DNA from: Anaerosporobacter mobilis DSM 15930
GTDB taxonomy: Bacteria; Bacillota; Clostridia; Lachnospirales; Lachnospiraceae
Direction of reading: 5' to 3'
DNA: 64,000 nucleotides
NCBI RefSeq assembly: GCF_900142955.1
Contig: NZ_FRCP01000009.1
Span: forward strand, 186,001-250,000
The translations under genes were made by a program, and so were the position numbers. Below the pieces are notes generated by a model, which worked only from the letters and a program-made list of their open reading frames with translations, did no database searches and was not told the DNA's origin. Shown piece after piece: positions 13,844-21,848 of the stretch; position 1 is the stretch's first letter; each line of letters starts with the position of its first letter.

Positions 13844-15463
13844 ATGTTAAAGGACATGAGATATAATAGGGAGGCAATACAGACAATGGCAGAGGGAATT
13901 CTTATGGTTTGTAGAGTACTAGAGCCTACTTATGGGCCCTGCGGACTCAATGTTGTAGTTGAGAGTTCCAGTAAATCTGTGATTATTACAGGTAGCAGTT
14001 CGCAGATTCTACAAGATTTTAAGTCACAAGACTTATTCCTTGATGAAGGGGTTCAACTCGTACGTGATGCGGTGTTGAACATGGGGGAGCGTGTAGGAGA
14101 TGGCTCAACTTTAACTGCATTGTTAGTGAAAGGAATGGTGGAAGAAGGACTTAAGTATCTTGCGGCTGGAATTAGTCCAGTTTACATAAGAAGAGGTTTA
14201 AAGAAGGCATTGACGAAAGCTATATATATGATAGATAAATCAACCGTATATATCAATGATTCAGATACCTTAATTAAAGCTGTGAAAGCATCTTGTAATG
14301 ACGATAAGATTGCGAAGATGGCAGTGCAGGCATATGATGCGGTATCAAAGCAAGGTATTGTTTTGGTTAAACCATCAAACAGCGTAGATAATCATATTGT
14401 GTATGAAGAAGGTATGCAGTTAAAACAAGGATATCTATCACCGCTCTTTTGTACTAAGGGAAAGGATAGAACCAAGTATAGCAATCCGTACATTCTGATT
14501 ACGGATTATAAGATCTCGACATTTAAGCAAATCTTACCGATCCTTGAACAGGTTATGACTACTGGTAATCCGATAATCCTAGTAGCTGAAGCGGTAACAG
14601 GGGAAGCCCTCACTATGCTAATACACAATCACACCCAAGGAATGTTCAAAACGGCCGTAATTAAGGCAGAAGGTTATAAGTCTAGAAAAGATGACCTGCT
14701 TGAGGACCTTGCTATATTAACAGGTGGAGTTGTTGTTAAGGAAGAAAGAGGCGACGAACTTGAAAAGGTTACTCTTGCTATGTTAGGTAGAGCGAAAGAA
14801 GTAACTATCGCGAAGGAGCATACTACTATAATAGGTGGTATGGGACAGGACTGGCAGATAGCAAACCGAATGAAAGAGATTCAAGAGATAATCGAGGATG
14901 AGAAAACCAATGCATACGATAAGGAAAAGTATCGAGAACGAATCGGTAGGCTTAAGCATGGAGTTGCTGTGATGTATGCTGGAGGTAGAACAAGCCAGGA
15001 GATTCGAGAGAACAAAACAAGCATGGAAGCTGCAGTTATAACAGCTAGGAACATTCTTGATGGAGGCATGATACCAGGCGGGGGAAGTTTCTTGCTACAA
15101 GTAGCGAGTGAATTAGAAGAAACAGACGTTGATAACGAAGAAGAACGTTATGGAGTTAAGTTATTAAAAGCTGCTTGTAAAACACCTATTAAGACCTTGT
15201 GTAAATTAAATGGAAGGAATATCAGTATATTTAATAATGGTAATACGGATGGCATGATGCCTGGATATGATGTTGAGCAGGATAGAGTTACAGATATGAA
15301 GGAGTTAGGTATTATGGATTCTTCAATTGTAGTAAAGATGGCGCTGGGTCAAGCAGTCAGTGTTGTCTATGAATGGTTAGATAGTTCCGTTTTAATGGTA
15401 AGCACTGCACCAGACCGAGAAGATATTGAATTGATGAAGCAAGGTGTACCAATCATGAGATAA
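13844..15463 (+). CDS. Divergent GroEL-like chaperonin lacking two catalytic Asp
   Basis: A 539-residue group I Cpn60 paralogue covering equatorial, intermediate and apical domains. Clear matches are GERVGDGSTLTALL (GroEL D87 equals D86 here), GMQLKQGYLSPLF, LEDLAILTGGVVV, LKHGVAVMYAGG, DGGMIPGGG and LGIMDSS. The loop holding GroEL D52 (TITKDG) reads IITGSS, with S51 in place of D52. The position of D398 is A396 (SMEAAV, codon at 15029). In E. coli changing these Asp nearly abolishes ATP hydrolysis. No Gly-Met tail and no groES are adjacent. RBS GAGAGGTGA. It is probably a nif-dedicated chaperonin or a nucleotide-locked holdase rather than the housekeeping GroEL. Confidence 0.9.
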   Translation: MLKDMRYNREAIQTMAEGILMVCRVLEPTYGPCGLNVVVESSSKSVIITGSSSQILQDFKSQDLFLDEGVQLVRDAVLNMGERVGDGSTLTALLVKGMVEEGLKYLAAGISPVYIRRGLKKALTKAIYMIDKSTVYINDSDTLIKAVKASCNDDKIAKMAVQAYDAVSKQGIVLVKPSNSVDNHIVYEEGMQLKQGYLSPLFCTKGKDRTKYSNPYILITDYKISTFKQILPILEQVMTTGNPIILVAEAVTGEALTMLIHNHTQGMFKTAVIKAEGYKSRKDDLLEDLAILTGGVVVKEERGDELEKVTLAMLGRAKEVTIAKEHTTIIGGMGQDWQIANRMKEIQEIIEDEKTNAYDKEKYRERIGRLKHGVAVMYAGGRTSQEIRENKTSMEAAVITARNILDGGMIPGGGSFLLQVASELEETDVDNEEERYGVKLLKAACKTPIKTLCKLNGRNISIFNNGNTDGMMPGYDVEQDRVTDMKELGIMDSSIVVKMALGQAVSVVYEWLDSSVLMVSTAPDREDIELMKQGVPIMR

Positions 15464-15475
15464 AGGAGTGATCCA

Positions 15476-15766
15476 ATGCTAGTAAAGAGGATTAGATTGA
15501 AACCAGGTTATGTTCTCCTTGAGATGGGAGGAGAGTTTAATATATTTAGTGAGGCAGATAAGATGAATGGATCACTAGTTTGTATGCCATCGATTAATGA
15601 GTTAGGGATTGCACTGTGGGCTCTGATGGAAAAAGGAGTCGATTGCGAAGGATTGATTAGGTATACGATGGAGCGAAATGGAATAGATGAAGAGGAAGCG
15701 GAATTAGATGTAGGAGAATTTTTAGCAAAGCTAATTCATGCAGGTATTGTTGATTGTGATAAATAA
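15476..15766 (+). CDS. PqqD-like small protein
   Basis: A 96-residue protein with the PqqD outline: an N-terminal three-strand part (KPGYVLLEMGGEFNIFSE), then ELGIALWALMEKGVDCEGLI, corresponding to the usual G-x-x-I-W-x-L-L-x-x-G-x-S helix, then DVGEFLAKLIHAGIVD. PqqD-fold proteins bind precursor peptides for radical-SAM partners, and many stand-alone versions have unknown partners. There is no pqqE-like enzyme or precursor peptide nearby; the only radical-SAM domain in the cluster is NifB. It starts 12 bases after the chaperonin with an AAAGGAG site, and the pair is followed by a strong terminator, so it is the last gene of the nif unit. Confidence 0.7.
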   Translation: MLVKRIRLKPGYVLLEMGGEFNIFSEADKMNGSLVCMPSINELGIALWALMEKGVDCEGLIRYTMERNGIDEEEAELDVGEFLAKLIHAGIVDCDK

Positions 15767-15800
15767 CAACGATTCAAGTATACTATAGAATGTAAAAAGG

Positions 15801-15845
15801 CACGGCATCAAGCACGTAGAAGTGCTTTAGATGCCGTGTTTTTAG
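15801..15845. terminator. Bidirectional terminator closing the nif cluster
   Basis: CACGGCATC with AAGCAC on the left pairs with GTGCTT and GATGCCGTG on the right (15801-15839), giving a 15-bp stem with one bulge. TTTTT follows on the + strand and AAAAA precedes (T run for the - strand). It also contains the stop codon of the convergent lysR gene, whose last codons lie inside the stem. Confidence 0.9.
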
Positions 15846-16725
15846 TAGTGTAATATAGACACGTATCAATGAAACTTTGAATGTTTGCAGTAATGCATTT
15901 ACTCTTGTGGAACATGATAACTAGATTTCTTGATAAATTCACATCTTTAATGTGTAATTCTACTAATTCGTCATGTGCAAGTTGTTCTTTTACTGCCTCG
16001 TATGGCAGTATTGCGATACCAACATTCTTCTTACATTCATTGATTAATGAAGTTGCGCTAATACTTTCCCAGGTAGGAGCGAAAGGATAACCGTTTGAGA
16101 CCATAATGCTTTCAAACATCTCCCTAGCACCTACTCCTTTTTCTCTAGTAAGGAACCTTTCGTTTGCAAGATCAGATAAGAATACAGTATCGGCACCTGC
16201 AAGTTTGTGATAGGGAGATACTACAGCGACAACATGGTCTTGATAAAATGGTCGTTGTATCATATCTGTATCGTATACAGCGCAAGATTCTTCCACTAAT
16301 GCAAGATCAAGCTCATTGTTTCGAAGAAGCTCTTTAATGAAGGAGGTTTTGTTGATAATTACGCTGATTTCTATCTTCGGATGGTCAATATAAAAGGCAT
16401 CGGTGATATCACCTAACATAGTAATACCCATGGTATAGTTGCCACCTACCCGTATCTTTTCTACGATATTTTCTGACTGCAGTTTCGTTATGGATTCTTC
16501 ATAGAGTGCTAGAATTTTGTTTGCATATTCGTACAAACAGTGGCCAGCTTCCGTTATGTATAGTTTCTGTGATAATCGTTCGAAGAGTTTCTTCTCATAA
16601 AAATTCTCTAATTCTTTGATTGCCTGACTAACGGAAGGCTGTGTCATATATAGCTTCTTAGCAGCAGAAGTCATATTTAAGGTTTTGTAGACTGTAGTAA
16701 ATATAGTCAAGTGTCGTAATGTCAT
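15808..16725 (-). CDS. LysR-family transcriptional regulator
   Basis: A 305-residue LysR-type regulator. The N-terminal winged helix-turn-helix reads LTIFTTVYKTLNMTSAAKKL then MTQPSVSQAIKELE, and a substrate-binding-like effector domain follows (ALVEESCAVYDTDMI, VVAVVSPYHKLA). The start has an AAGGAGG site. It is divergent from modA, so it may control molybdate uptake, or it may respond to a metabolite linked to fixation; the effector cannot be told from sequence. A well-formed sigma-A promoter lies at 16777-16805. Its 3' end shares the nif cluster terminator. Confidence 0.9.
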   Translation of the reverse strand: MTLRHLTIFTTVYKTLNMTSAAKKLYMTQPSVSQAIKELENFYEKKLFERLSQKLYITEAGHCLYEYANKILALYEESITKLQSENIVEKIRVGGNYTMGITMLGDITDAFYIDHPKIEISVIINKTSFIKELLRNNELDLALVEESCAVYDTDMIQRPFYQDHVVAVVSPYHKLAGADTVFLSDLANERFLTREKGVGAREMFESIMVSNGYPFAPTWESISATSLINECKKNVGIAILPYEAVKEQLAHDELVELHIKDVNLSRNLVIMFHKSKCITANIQSFIDTCLYYTTKNTASKALLRA

Positions 16726-16776
16726 TCTACCCCTCCTTATTCTAGTCGTGTCTTGTTAATATTTTTTGGTTATCTT

Positions 16777-16805
16777 ATTATAGAAAGATTTACAATTAAA
16801 GTCAA
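16777..16805 (-). promoter_or_regulatory. Promoter of the lysR gene
   Basis: Read on the minus strand: TTGACT (16800-16805), a 17-base spacer, then TATAAT (16777-16782). The leader to the start codon is about 45 bases. Confidence 0.75.
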
Positions 16806-16833
16806 TTACTCAACATTAGTTCTTTTGGCAAGA

Positions 16834-17081
16834 TTGATTTAGAAAATAATGTTAATACAAATAAATTAAATAGATAATTAGGTATTGTACATACACCATA
16901 GATAAATGGCGTAGAGGTTTCCCTATCCTATTGATTTTAACTATTAGACTAAGCAGTTTTTTGATGGTAGGATTGCTAATTATAATCTACAGTTCAATAA
17001 TATTATATCACTATAGAATAACCAAAGGGTGGGTGAACGGTAGCAATTATAAAATCTTAGGAGAAAGAAGAGGTACATTTT
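16834..17081 (+). promoter_or_regulatory. Likely modA promoter and long structured leader
   Basis: A modest promoter, TTGATT (16834-16839), 16 bases, TACAAA (16856-16861), would leave a leader of over 210 bases before modA. In the leader TAGGAT (16968-16973) can pair upstream with ATCCTA (16925-16930). The same bases are needed for the alternative hairpin GTAGGATT/AATCTAC (16967-16974/16984-16990). Such exclusive pairing is a feature of regulatory leaders, but I do not recognise a Moco or tungsten riboswitch. The 355-base gap holds no convincing gene. Confidence 0.4.
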
Positions 17082-18050
17082 ATGAAGAGAAGAATAGTCA
17101 GTTTAGTAATGGTAGTAATGCTTTTGGCTTCTCTGTTGATGGGATGCGCAAGTAAGAAGGATAATAAAGGTGCGGAAGCGAAGTCGACGAGCGTAGAGCT
17201 AGAATCGGAGACTACGAGTGCAGATGTAGATTCAGAGACGGCGAACACAGAGACCAAAACACAGACAACGAGTTCTGTGGTGAAATCAGAAGCAACACAG
17301 ACAGAGATTCAAGTTTTCATAGCTGCGAGTTTAAGTGGTGCAATGGAAGAGATTAAGAACATGTATAATGAGACGCATCCGAATGTAACGATTACATATA
17401 ATGCAGATAGTTCTGGCACGCTTCTTACGCAAGTTCAGGAAGGATACGAATGCGATATCTTCTTCTCAGCGGCAACAAAACAGATGGATACATTAGAGAG
17501 CGAAGGATATCTTGTTGAGGGAACTAGAAAAAACTTATTAAACAATCAAGTGGTATTGATTACACCAAAAGGAAGTGGAACGAAGGTTACTGGATTTGAT
17601 ACTATGAATCTAGCCGAGAGTATGGCACTTGCAGGTGGAAGCGTACCTGTTGGAAAATATACAAGAACCATACTTGTGAACTTAGGGTTACTAGAAGCAG
17701 TAGATGATACAGCTGTCTATACTACAGAAGAAGTTTCAGTAGCTCTTGGAGGAATTGAGATTAATGAATGTGGTAATGTGAGTAAAGTAACAGAAGCTGT
17801 GAAAGAAGGTTCTAATGAAATCGGTACCGTATATTATTCCGATGCGTATTCCGTAAAAGATGATGTGGATATTATTGCATATGCAGATAAAGCCTTAACA
17901 GGGGATATTATTTATCCAGTTGCAATGCTTAACAATTCCGAAGCAGATGACTTGAAGAAACAAGCTGCAGCTGATTTTCTAGCTTTCTTAGATACAGATG
18001 AAGCAAAAGCTGTGTTTGAGAAATATATGTTTATGATCTATACGGAATAA
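17082..18050 (+). CDS. modA: Molybdate-binding lipoprotein ModA
   Basis: A 322-residue periplasmic-type binding protein anchored as a lipoprotein. The signal peptide ends in a lipobox LLMGC with C22 as the lipidated residue. A low-complexity Ser/Thr/Glu linker (about 25-68) follows. The binding domain starts IQVFIAASLSGAMEEI, contains the oxyanion-binding ADSSGTLL and FFSAATKQMD segments typical of ModA, and keeps GSVPVGKYTR. It captures molybdate (or tungstate) for ModBC. The RBS is AGGAGAAAG with longer spacing. Placement beside the nif cluster fits Mo supply for FeMo-co. Confidence 0.92.
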   Translation: MKRRIVSLVMVVMLLASLLMGCASKKDNKGAEAKSTSVELESETTSADVDSETANTETKTQTTSSVVKSEATQTEIQVFIAASLSGAMEEIKNMYNETHPNVTITYNADSSGTLLTQVQEGYECDIFFSAATKQMDTLESEGYLVEGTRKNLLNNQVVLITPKGSGTKVTGFDTMNLAESMALAGGSVPVGKYTRTILVNLGLLEAVDDTAVYTTEEVSVALGGIEINECGNVSKVTEAVKEGSNEIGTVYYSDAYSVKDDVDIIAYADKALTGDIIYPVAMLNNSEADDLKKQAAADFLAFLDTDEAKAVFEKYMFMIYTE

Positions 18051-18070
18051 ATTGAATAGGGGGTGGTACC

Positions 18071-18766
18071 ATGTTAGAAATCTTAAAAGAACTCGACTAT
18101 AGTCCATTGTTAATATCATTAAAAACAGGAATAGCAGCAACGATTGTTTCCTTCTTTGTAGGAATATGGTTAGCTGGTAGAGTTGTTAGAATGAGTGAAC
18201 GCAAGAAAGCAGTGGCAGATGGAATTCTTACGCTACCAATGGTATTACCTCCAACAGTAGCAGGATTTTTTCTTCTCTTATTATTCAGTAGAAGAAGGAC
18301 GATAGGTATCTTTCTATTTGATACCTTTGACCTTAAGATTGTTCAAACTTGGCTAGGCTGTGTAATTGCAGCAACCGTAATCGCGTTGCCATTAATGTAC
18401 CGCAATGCAAGAGCAACGTTTGAACAAGTTGACTCCAATCTGATTTTTGCAGCACGGACACTTGGGATGTCTGAGAGAAAGATATTCTGGAAGGTGATTC
18501 TTCCTACCGCAGCACCTGGTGTAGCATCAGGAACGATTCTTACATTCGCAAGAGCGATTGGAGAATATGGTGCAACCTCTATGTTGGCTGGTAATATCGC
18601 AGGGAAAACTGGAACAATATCACAAAAAATTGCGATGGTAATACAAGATGGTAATTACCAGTTAGCAGGAATTTGGGTAGCTATTATAATCGTAATATCA
18701 TTTGGTATAGTAGTTTCAATTAACTTGGTTACAGGTAGAAGAATGAAGAATGTTACAAGGTGGTAG
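18071..18766 (+). CDS. modB: Molybdate ABC transporter permease ModB
   Basis: A 231-residue inner-membrane permease with about five hydrophobic segments. The cytoplasmic coupling loop AARTLGMSERKIFWKVILP contains the EAA-type motif, and FARAIGEYGATSMLAGNI is the ModB signature. It starts 20 bases after modA with a GGGGGTGG site and ends seven bases before modC, so modABC is one transcription unit. Confidence 0.95.
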   Translation: MLEILKELDYSPLLISLKTGIAATIVSFFVGIWLAGRVVRMSERKKAVADGILTLPMVLPPTVAGFFLLLLFSRRRTIGIFLFDTFDLKIVQTWLGCVIAATVIALPLMYRNARATFEQVDSNLIFAARTLGMSERKIFWKVILPTAAPGVASGTILTFARAIGEYGATSMLAGNIAGKTGTISQKIAMVIQDGNYQLAGIWVAIIIVISFGIVVSINLVTGRRMKNVTRW

Positions 18767-18772
18767 ATCCAT

Positions 18773-19825
18773 ATGATGATTCATGTTGATATAGAAAAGG
18801 ACTTTCAAAGTTTCAAATTAATGTCTAAGTTTGTGGGAGACGATGACAGGATAGGAATATTAGGGGCGTCGGGGTGTGGTAAGAGTATGACGTTAAAGGC
18901 GATAGCAGGTATTATCACACCGGATAAAGGAAGGATACTTGTTAATGATCAAGTTTATTTTGATTCTGAGAAGAATATTAATGTTCCTACACAGAAAAGA
19001 AACATAGGATACCTATTTCAAAATTATGCATTATTTCCTACCATGACAGTGGAGAAGAATATCGCAGCAGGGCTTGGAGGAAGAAAACCAGAAGAAATCA
19101 AAGAACGAGTTGCTATCATGATTAAGAAGTTTGCCTTGAAAGGACTTGAGAAAAGATATCCCAAAGAATTGTCCGGTGGTCAGCAGCAAAGAGTTGCACT
19201 GGCAAGAATCATGGCATATGAACCGGAGGTACTAATGCTTGACGAACCTTTTTCAGCATTAGATAGCTTTCTAAAAGATAATCTCAAGATGGAGATGAAG
19301 CATCTCTTAGATGAATATGAGGGCGGTATGATTATGGTTTCCCATAGTAGGGATGAGATCTATGAGTTTACGAATCAATTACTTCTTATGGATCAAGGTT
19401 GTATGGTTGAATTAGGAAAAACAAGAGACTTATTTGCAAAACCATATCGAATGGAGACGGCAAGATTAACTGGTTGTAAGAATATATCGGCGATAACGAA
19501 ACTAGATGAGAATCATGTGTATGCTAAGGAATGGGGGATTACTTTGGAAACAGTAGATAAAGTACATAATGATATAACACATGTAGGGATTCGTTCTCAT
19601 CATATAAATCGCTCAGAGAAAGAACAGATAAATAGTTTTCTCTTTGAGATTCTAGAACAATCGGAAACACCCTTTGAATACAAATACATCGTAAAAAAAT
19701 CAGGAAGTAACCATTGTCATATGTGGTGGCAAGTACCAAAGAATAAGGAAAATATCGTCACTCGGCAGCAAGGGGGTTACCTTCATATTCAACCAGAGGA
19801 TGTGATGTTGCTATCATCGAAATAA
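18773..19825 (+). CDS. modC: Molybdate ABC transporter ATPase ModC
   Basis: A 350-residue ATPase. The Walker A motif is GASGCGKS (about 34-41), the Q loop LFQNYALFPT, the ABC signature LSGGQQQR, Walker B VLMLDEPFSALD and the switch His SHSRDE. The roughly 115-residue C-terminal tail has a weak resemblance to the regulatory region of other ModC proteins, but I do not see a clear TOBE molybdate-binding motif. It energises uptake through ModB. A hairpin 45 bases downstream ends the operon. Confidence 0.94.
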   Translation: MMIHVDIEKDFQSFKLMSKFVGDDDRIGILGASGCGKSMTLKAIAGIITPDKGRILVNDQVYFDSEKNINVPTQKRNIGYLFQNYALFPTMTVEKNIAAGLGGRKPEEIKERVAIMIKKFALKGLEKRYPKELSGGQQQRVALARIMAYEPEVLMLDEPFSALDSFLKDNLKMEMKHLLDEYEGGMIMVSHSRDEIYEFTNQLLLMDQGCMVELGKTRDLFAKPYRMETARLTGCKNISAITKLDENHVYAKEWGITLETVDKVHNDITHVGIRSHHINRSEKEQINSFLFEILEQSETPFEYKYIVKKSGSNHCHMWWQVPKNKENIVTRQQGGYLHIQPEDVMLLSSK

Positions 19826-19871
19826 AATATGAGAATTATTATATACAATAACTAAGAAATTAGTAAATGGT

Positions 19872-19914
19872 CGTGTAAAATTTTTTGATTTTCCTACACG
19901 CTTGATTTTATTTT
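19872..19914 (+). terminator. Terminator after modC
   Basis: CGTGTA (19872-19877) pairs with TACACG (19895-19900), extended by an inner AAAAT/ATTTT stem, and is followed by a T-rich tail. Confidence 0.6.
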
Positions 19915-19960
19915 GTAAGTGATATAAATTAATTTACTTTATATATTTGGTCGAAAAATA

Positions 19961-19989
19961 TTGAATAAATATGAAAAATATGGTATTTT
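19961..19989 (+). promoter_or_regulatory. Likely promoter of the abiH-like gene
   Basis: TTGAAT (19961-19966), 17 bases, TATTTT (19984-19989) with an upstream TG that makes an extended -10. It leaves a leader of about 130 bases. The rest of the 301-base gap from 19826 holds only the modC terminator and AT-rich sequence. Confidence 0.5.
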
Positions 19990-20126
19990 AAAGAAGGTAG
20001 GATACTTTGTTACATATAATAATCTATTTATTTAAACAATAGAGAAGAGAATTGAGGTAAGGGATACCAGTAAAAACATACATATTTTGTGCAATAACGG
20101 AGAGTATAAATTTTTGGAGGGTGATT

Positions 20127-21056
20127 ATGAAAAAATTATTTGTCATTGGAAATGGTTTTGATTTATCGCATGGGTTAGATACCTCATATGAAGATTTTCA
20201 TAAATATTTAGTGAAGACCTATCCTAATGCAGAGGATATTGATTATGCACCCACTTATATAATGGATGGTAAAGGGAATGATGTAGTAAGCAATGTTAAT
20301 GAGGAAGTAGGGTTTATCGAACATATATTAACAAATGTAGAGGGAAGTAACTGGTGTAATCTTGAGGAAGCAGTAGGAAACATAGAATTTGAAAATTATA
20401 TTATGGATTTTGATGAAGACGAAGAAGATGATGATTATGAATGGGACGAAAGTTATTTTAATGAGGGATGTGCTTTAGAATTAATAAATCCAATCTTAGC
20501 AATTCCAAAATATTTTAGTAGATGGATTTCAACAATAGAGATTGTTAAAGCAAAACGAAAAAAAGATTTTTTTGATTTAGTTAACTCTGGGGATATTTTA
20601 GTATTGTCGTTTAATTATACGAAGACTATAGAGAAGATATATGGAATAGATGATGTATGTCATATTCATGGAGTTCAAGGAGGACAGCTATTGTTTGGTC
20701 ATGGATACGATTATAATTATTTTAGTGATGATAATTATGGTTTGATGGCTGGAACTGAAGAAAGCTTTCAACATATGCATGACGCATTGAAAAAAAATAC
20801 AGCTGGAGCTATAAACAGTAACCAAGATTTTTTTAATGTGTTAGATGATTCTGTTAATGAGATTTATTCATATGGCTTTTCTTTTGCTAAAGTTGACGAA
20901 ATATATATTAAAGAGATATGCAACAAAATTGATACTTGTAAAGTGACTTGGTTTTTAAATGATTATGACAGTAAGGAAAAAAGAGATGAATATGAGGATA
21001 AATTATGTCAATGTGGTTTTAAGGGTAAGTTTAGTACTTATAGTATAAAATGTTAA
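20127..21056 (+). CDS. AbiH-family protein (phage abortive-infection type)
   Basis: A 309-residue protein starting MKKLFVIGNGFDLSHGL, then TSYEDFHKYL, the defining N-terminal motif of the AbiH family. It also has the internal VLSFNYTKTIEKIYG, the CHIHG motif and a C-terminal YSYGFSFAKVDE segment. AbiH gives abortive-infection phage resistance in Lactococcus; its biochemistry is not settled. A very acidic stretch (about 95-112) interrupts the middle. GTG 20121 is in frame, but GGAGG (20116-20120) fits ATG 20127. The gene is AT-richer than its neighbours and stands alone, which suggests acquisition by transfer. Confidence 0.85.
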   Translation: MKKLFVIGNGFDLSHGLDTSYEDFHKYLVKTYPNAEDIDYAPTYIMDGKGNDVVSNVNEEVGFIEHILTNVEGSNWCNLEEAVGNIEFENYIMDFDEDEEDDDYEWDESYFNEGCALELINPILAIPKYFSRWISTIEIVKAKRKKDFFDLVNSGDILVLSFNYTKTIEKIYGIDDVCHIHGVQGGQLLFGHGYDYNYFSDDNYGLMAGTEESFQHMHDALKKNTAGAINSNQDFFNVLDDSVNEIYSYGFSFAKVDEIYIKEICNKIDTCKVTWFLNDYDSKEKRDEYEDKLCQCGFKGKFSTYSIKC

Positions 21057-21126
21057 TAATATAAAGGTAATCAAATTACTAAAACTAAAGATAAACATGT
21101 ATATAATATGGAGTTTAAATGTAATG

Positions 21127-21165
21127 AAAAAAGAAAGTCAGGACGTTCTTTCAGACTGTAGATAA
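21127..21165 (+). repeat. Inverted repeat, left copy, flanking the GNAT gene
   Basis: About 39 bases that match the reverse complement of 21808-21847 at roughly 35 positions. The core ACGTTCTTTCAGACT is perfect in both. It contains a terminator-like stem reading leftward. Confidence 0.7.
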
Positions 21166-21275
21166 AGCCAATTATTATAAGAAGAATATAAATATGTGTA
21201 TAAATAATTAATGCTATATTTTTATCCCAACTTATGGTATTCTTTAATAAATTTGAGTTTATCAAGGAGATTTTT

Positions 21276-21701
21276 ATGAATGAAATAGGAATTGAGATAA
21301 GAGATAGTTTAAATGTTGATGAATATAATAATTTAAGAAAACAAGTTGGATGGGAATCTAAAAATCCAATCGTTGTTGAAAAAGCTATAAAAAATAGCAC
21401 TATTGTGAAAAAAGCTATATATGTTAATTGTGCAGTTGGAATGGCTAGAGCAATTGGAGATGGCATGTCATATCTTTTAGTTGATGTAGTGGTAAATTCA
21501 AAATATCAAAAAAAAGGAATAGGGAAAAAGCTTGTAAATTCTATAATTGATGAGATAAAAGGAAATACAATTGTTGGAGAGTATAGTACCATTAACTTGA
21601 TATCAATAAAAGGTATGGAAAAATTTTATGAAAGTTGCGGATTTGAAGCCGTACCCTTCGGATATAATGGGAACGGTATGAGAATAAAAATTGAAAAATA
21701 A
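21276..21701 (+). CDS. GNAT-family N-acetyltransferase
   Basis: A 141-residue acetyltransferase. The acetyl-CoA pyrophosphate-binding motif is QKKGIGKKLVNSII (R/Q-x-x-G-x-G/A form), preceded by the beta-4 strand YLLVDVVVNSKY. The C-terminal MEKFYESCGFEAVP is the usual end motif. The substrate is unknown. A longer frame opens at 21234, but AAGGAG (21264-21269) fits ATG 21276. The gene is AT-rich and sits between two inverted repeats about 640 bases apart, so it may be a mobile passenger. Confidence 0.88.
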   Translation: MNEIGIEIRDSLNVDEYNNLRKQVGWESKNPIVVEKAIKNSTIVKKAIYVNCAVGMARAIGDGMSYLLVDVVVNSKYQKKGIGKKLVNSIIDEIKGNTIVGEYSTINLISIKGMEKFYESCGFEAVPFGYNGNGMRIKIEK

Positions 21702-21807
21702 TTATTAAAATTACAATTTAGTAACGTAGATTACTAAAGACCGGAAATTCTCGTATCTTTAGTCTTTATTAATACTTTGATTTTGAATAATCTTATCCAT
21801 AAGTTAA

Positions 21808-21848
21808 TTTATCTATAGTCTGAAAGAACGTTAGGACGTTCTTTTTTT
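21808..21848 (+). repeat. Inverted repeat, right copy, with terminator
   Basis: Reverse complement of the repeat at 21127. Within it AAAGAACGT (21823-21831) and ACGTTCTTT (21836-21844) form a perfect 9-bp stem with a 4-base loop and a T run, a good terminator for the GNAT gene. Confidence 0.75.

Noticed and set aside
16862..17081. Moco-type riboswitch before modA
   Set aside because: The conserved core sequences of that class could not be matched by eye; only generic alternative pairing is present.
16931..17155. 74-codon ORF with a hydrophobic start in the modA leader
   Set aside because: It has no ribosome site, overlaps the modA signal peptide in another frame and looks like AT-rich leader sequence.
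21071..21466. 131-codon hydrophobic ORF on the minus strand opposite the GNAT gene
   Set aside because: Antisense to a clear acetyltransferase. The hydrophobicity comes from the complement of Lys/Asn/Ile-rich codons, and no ribosome site was seen.
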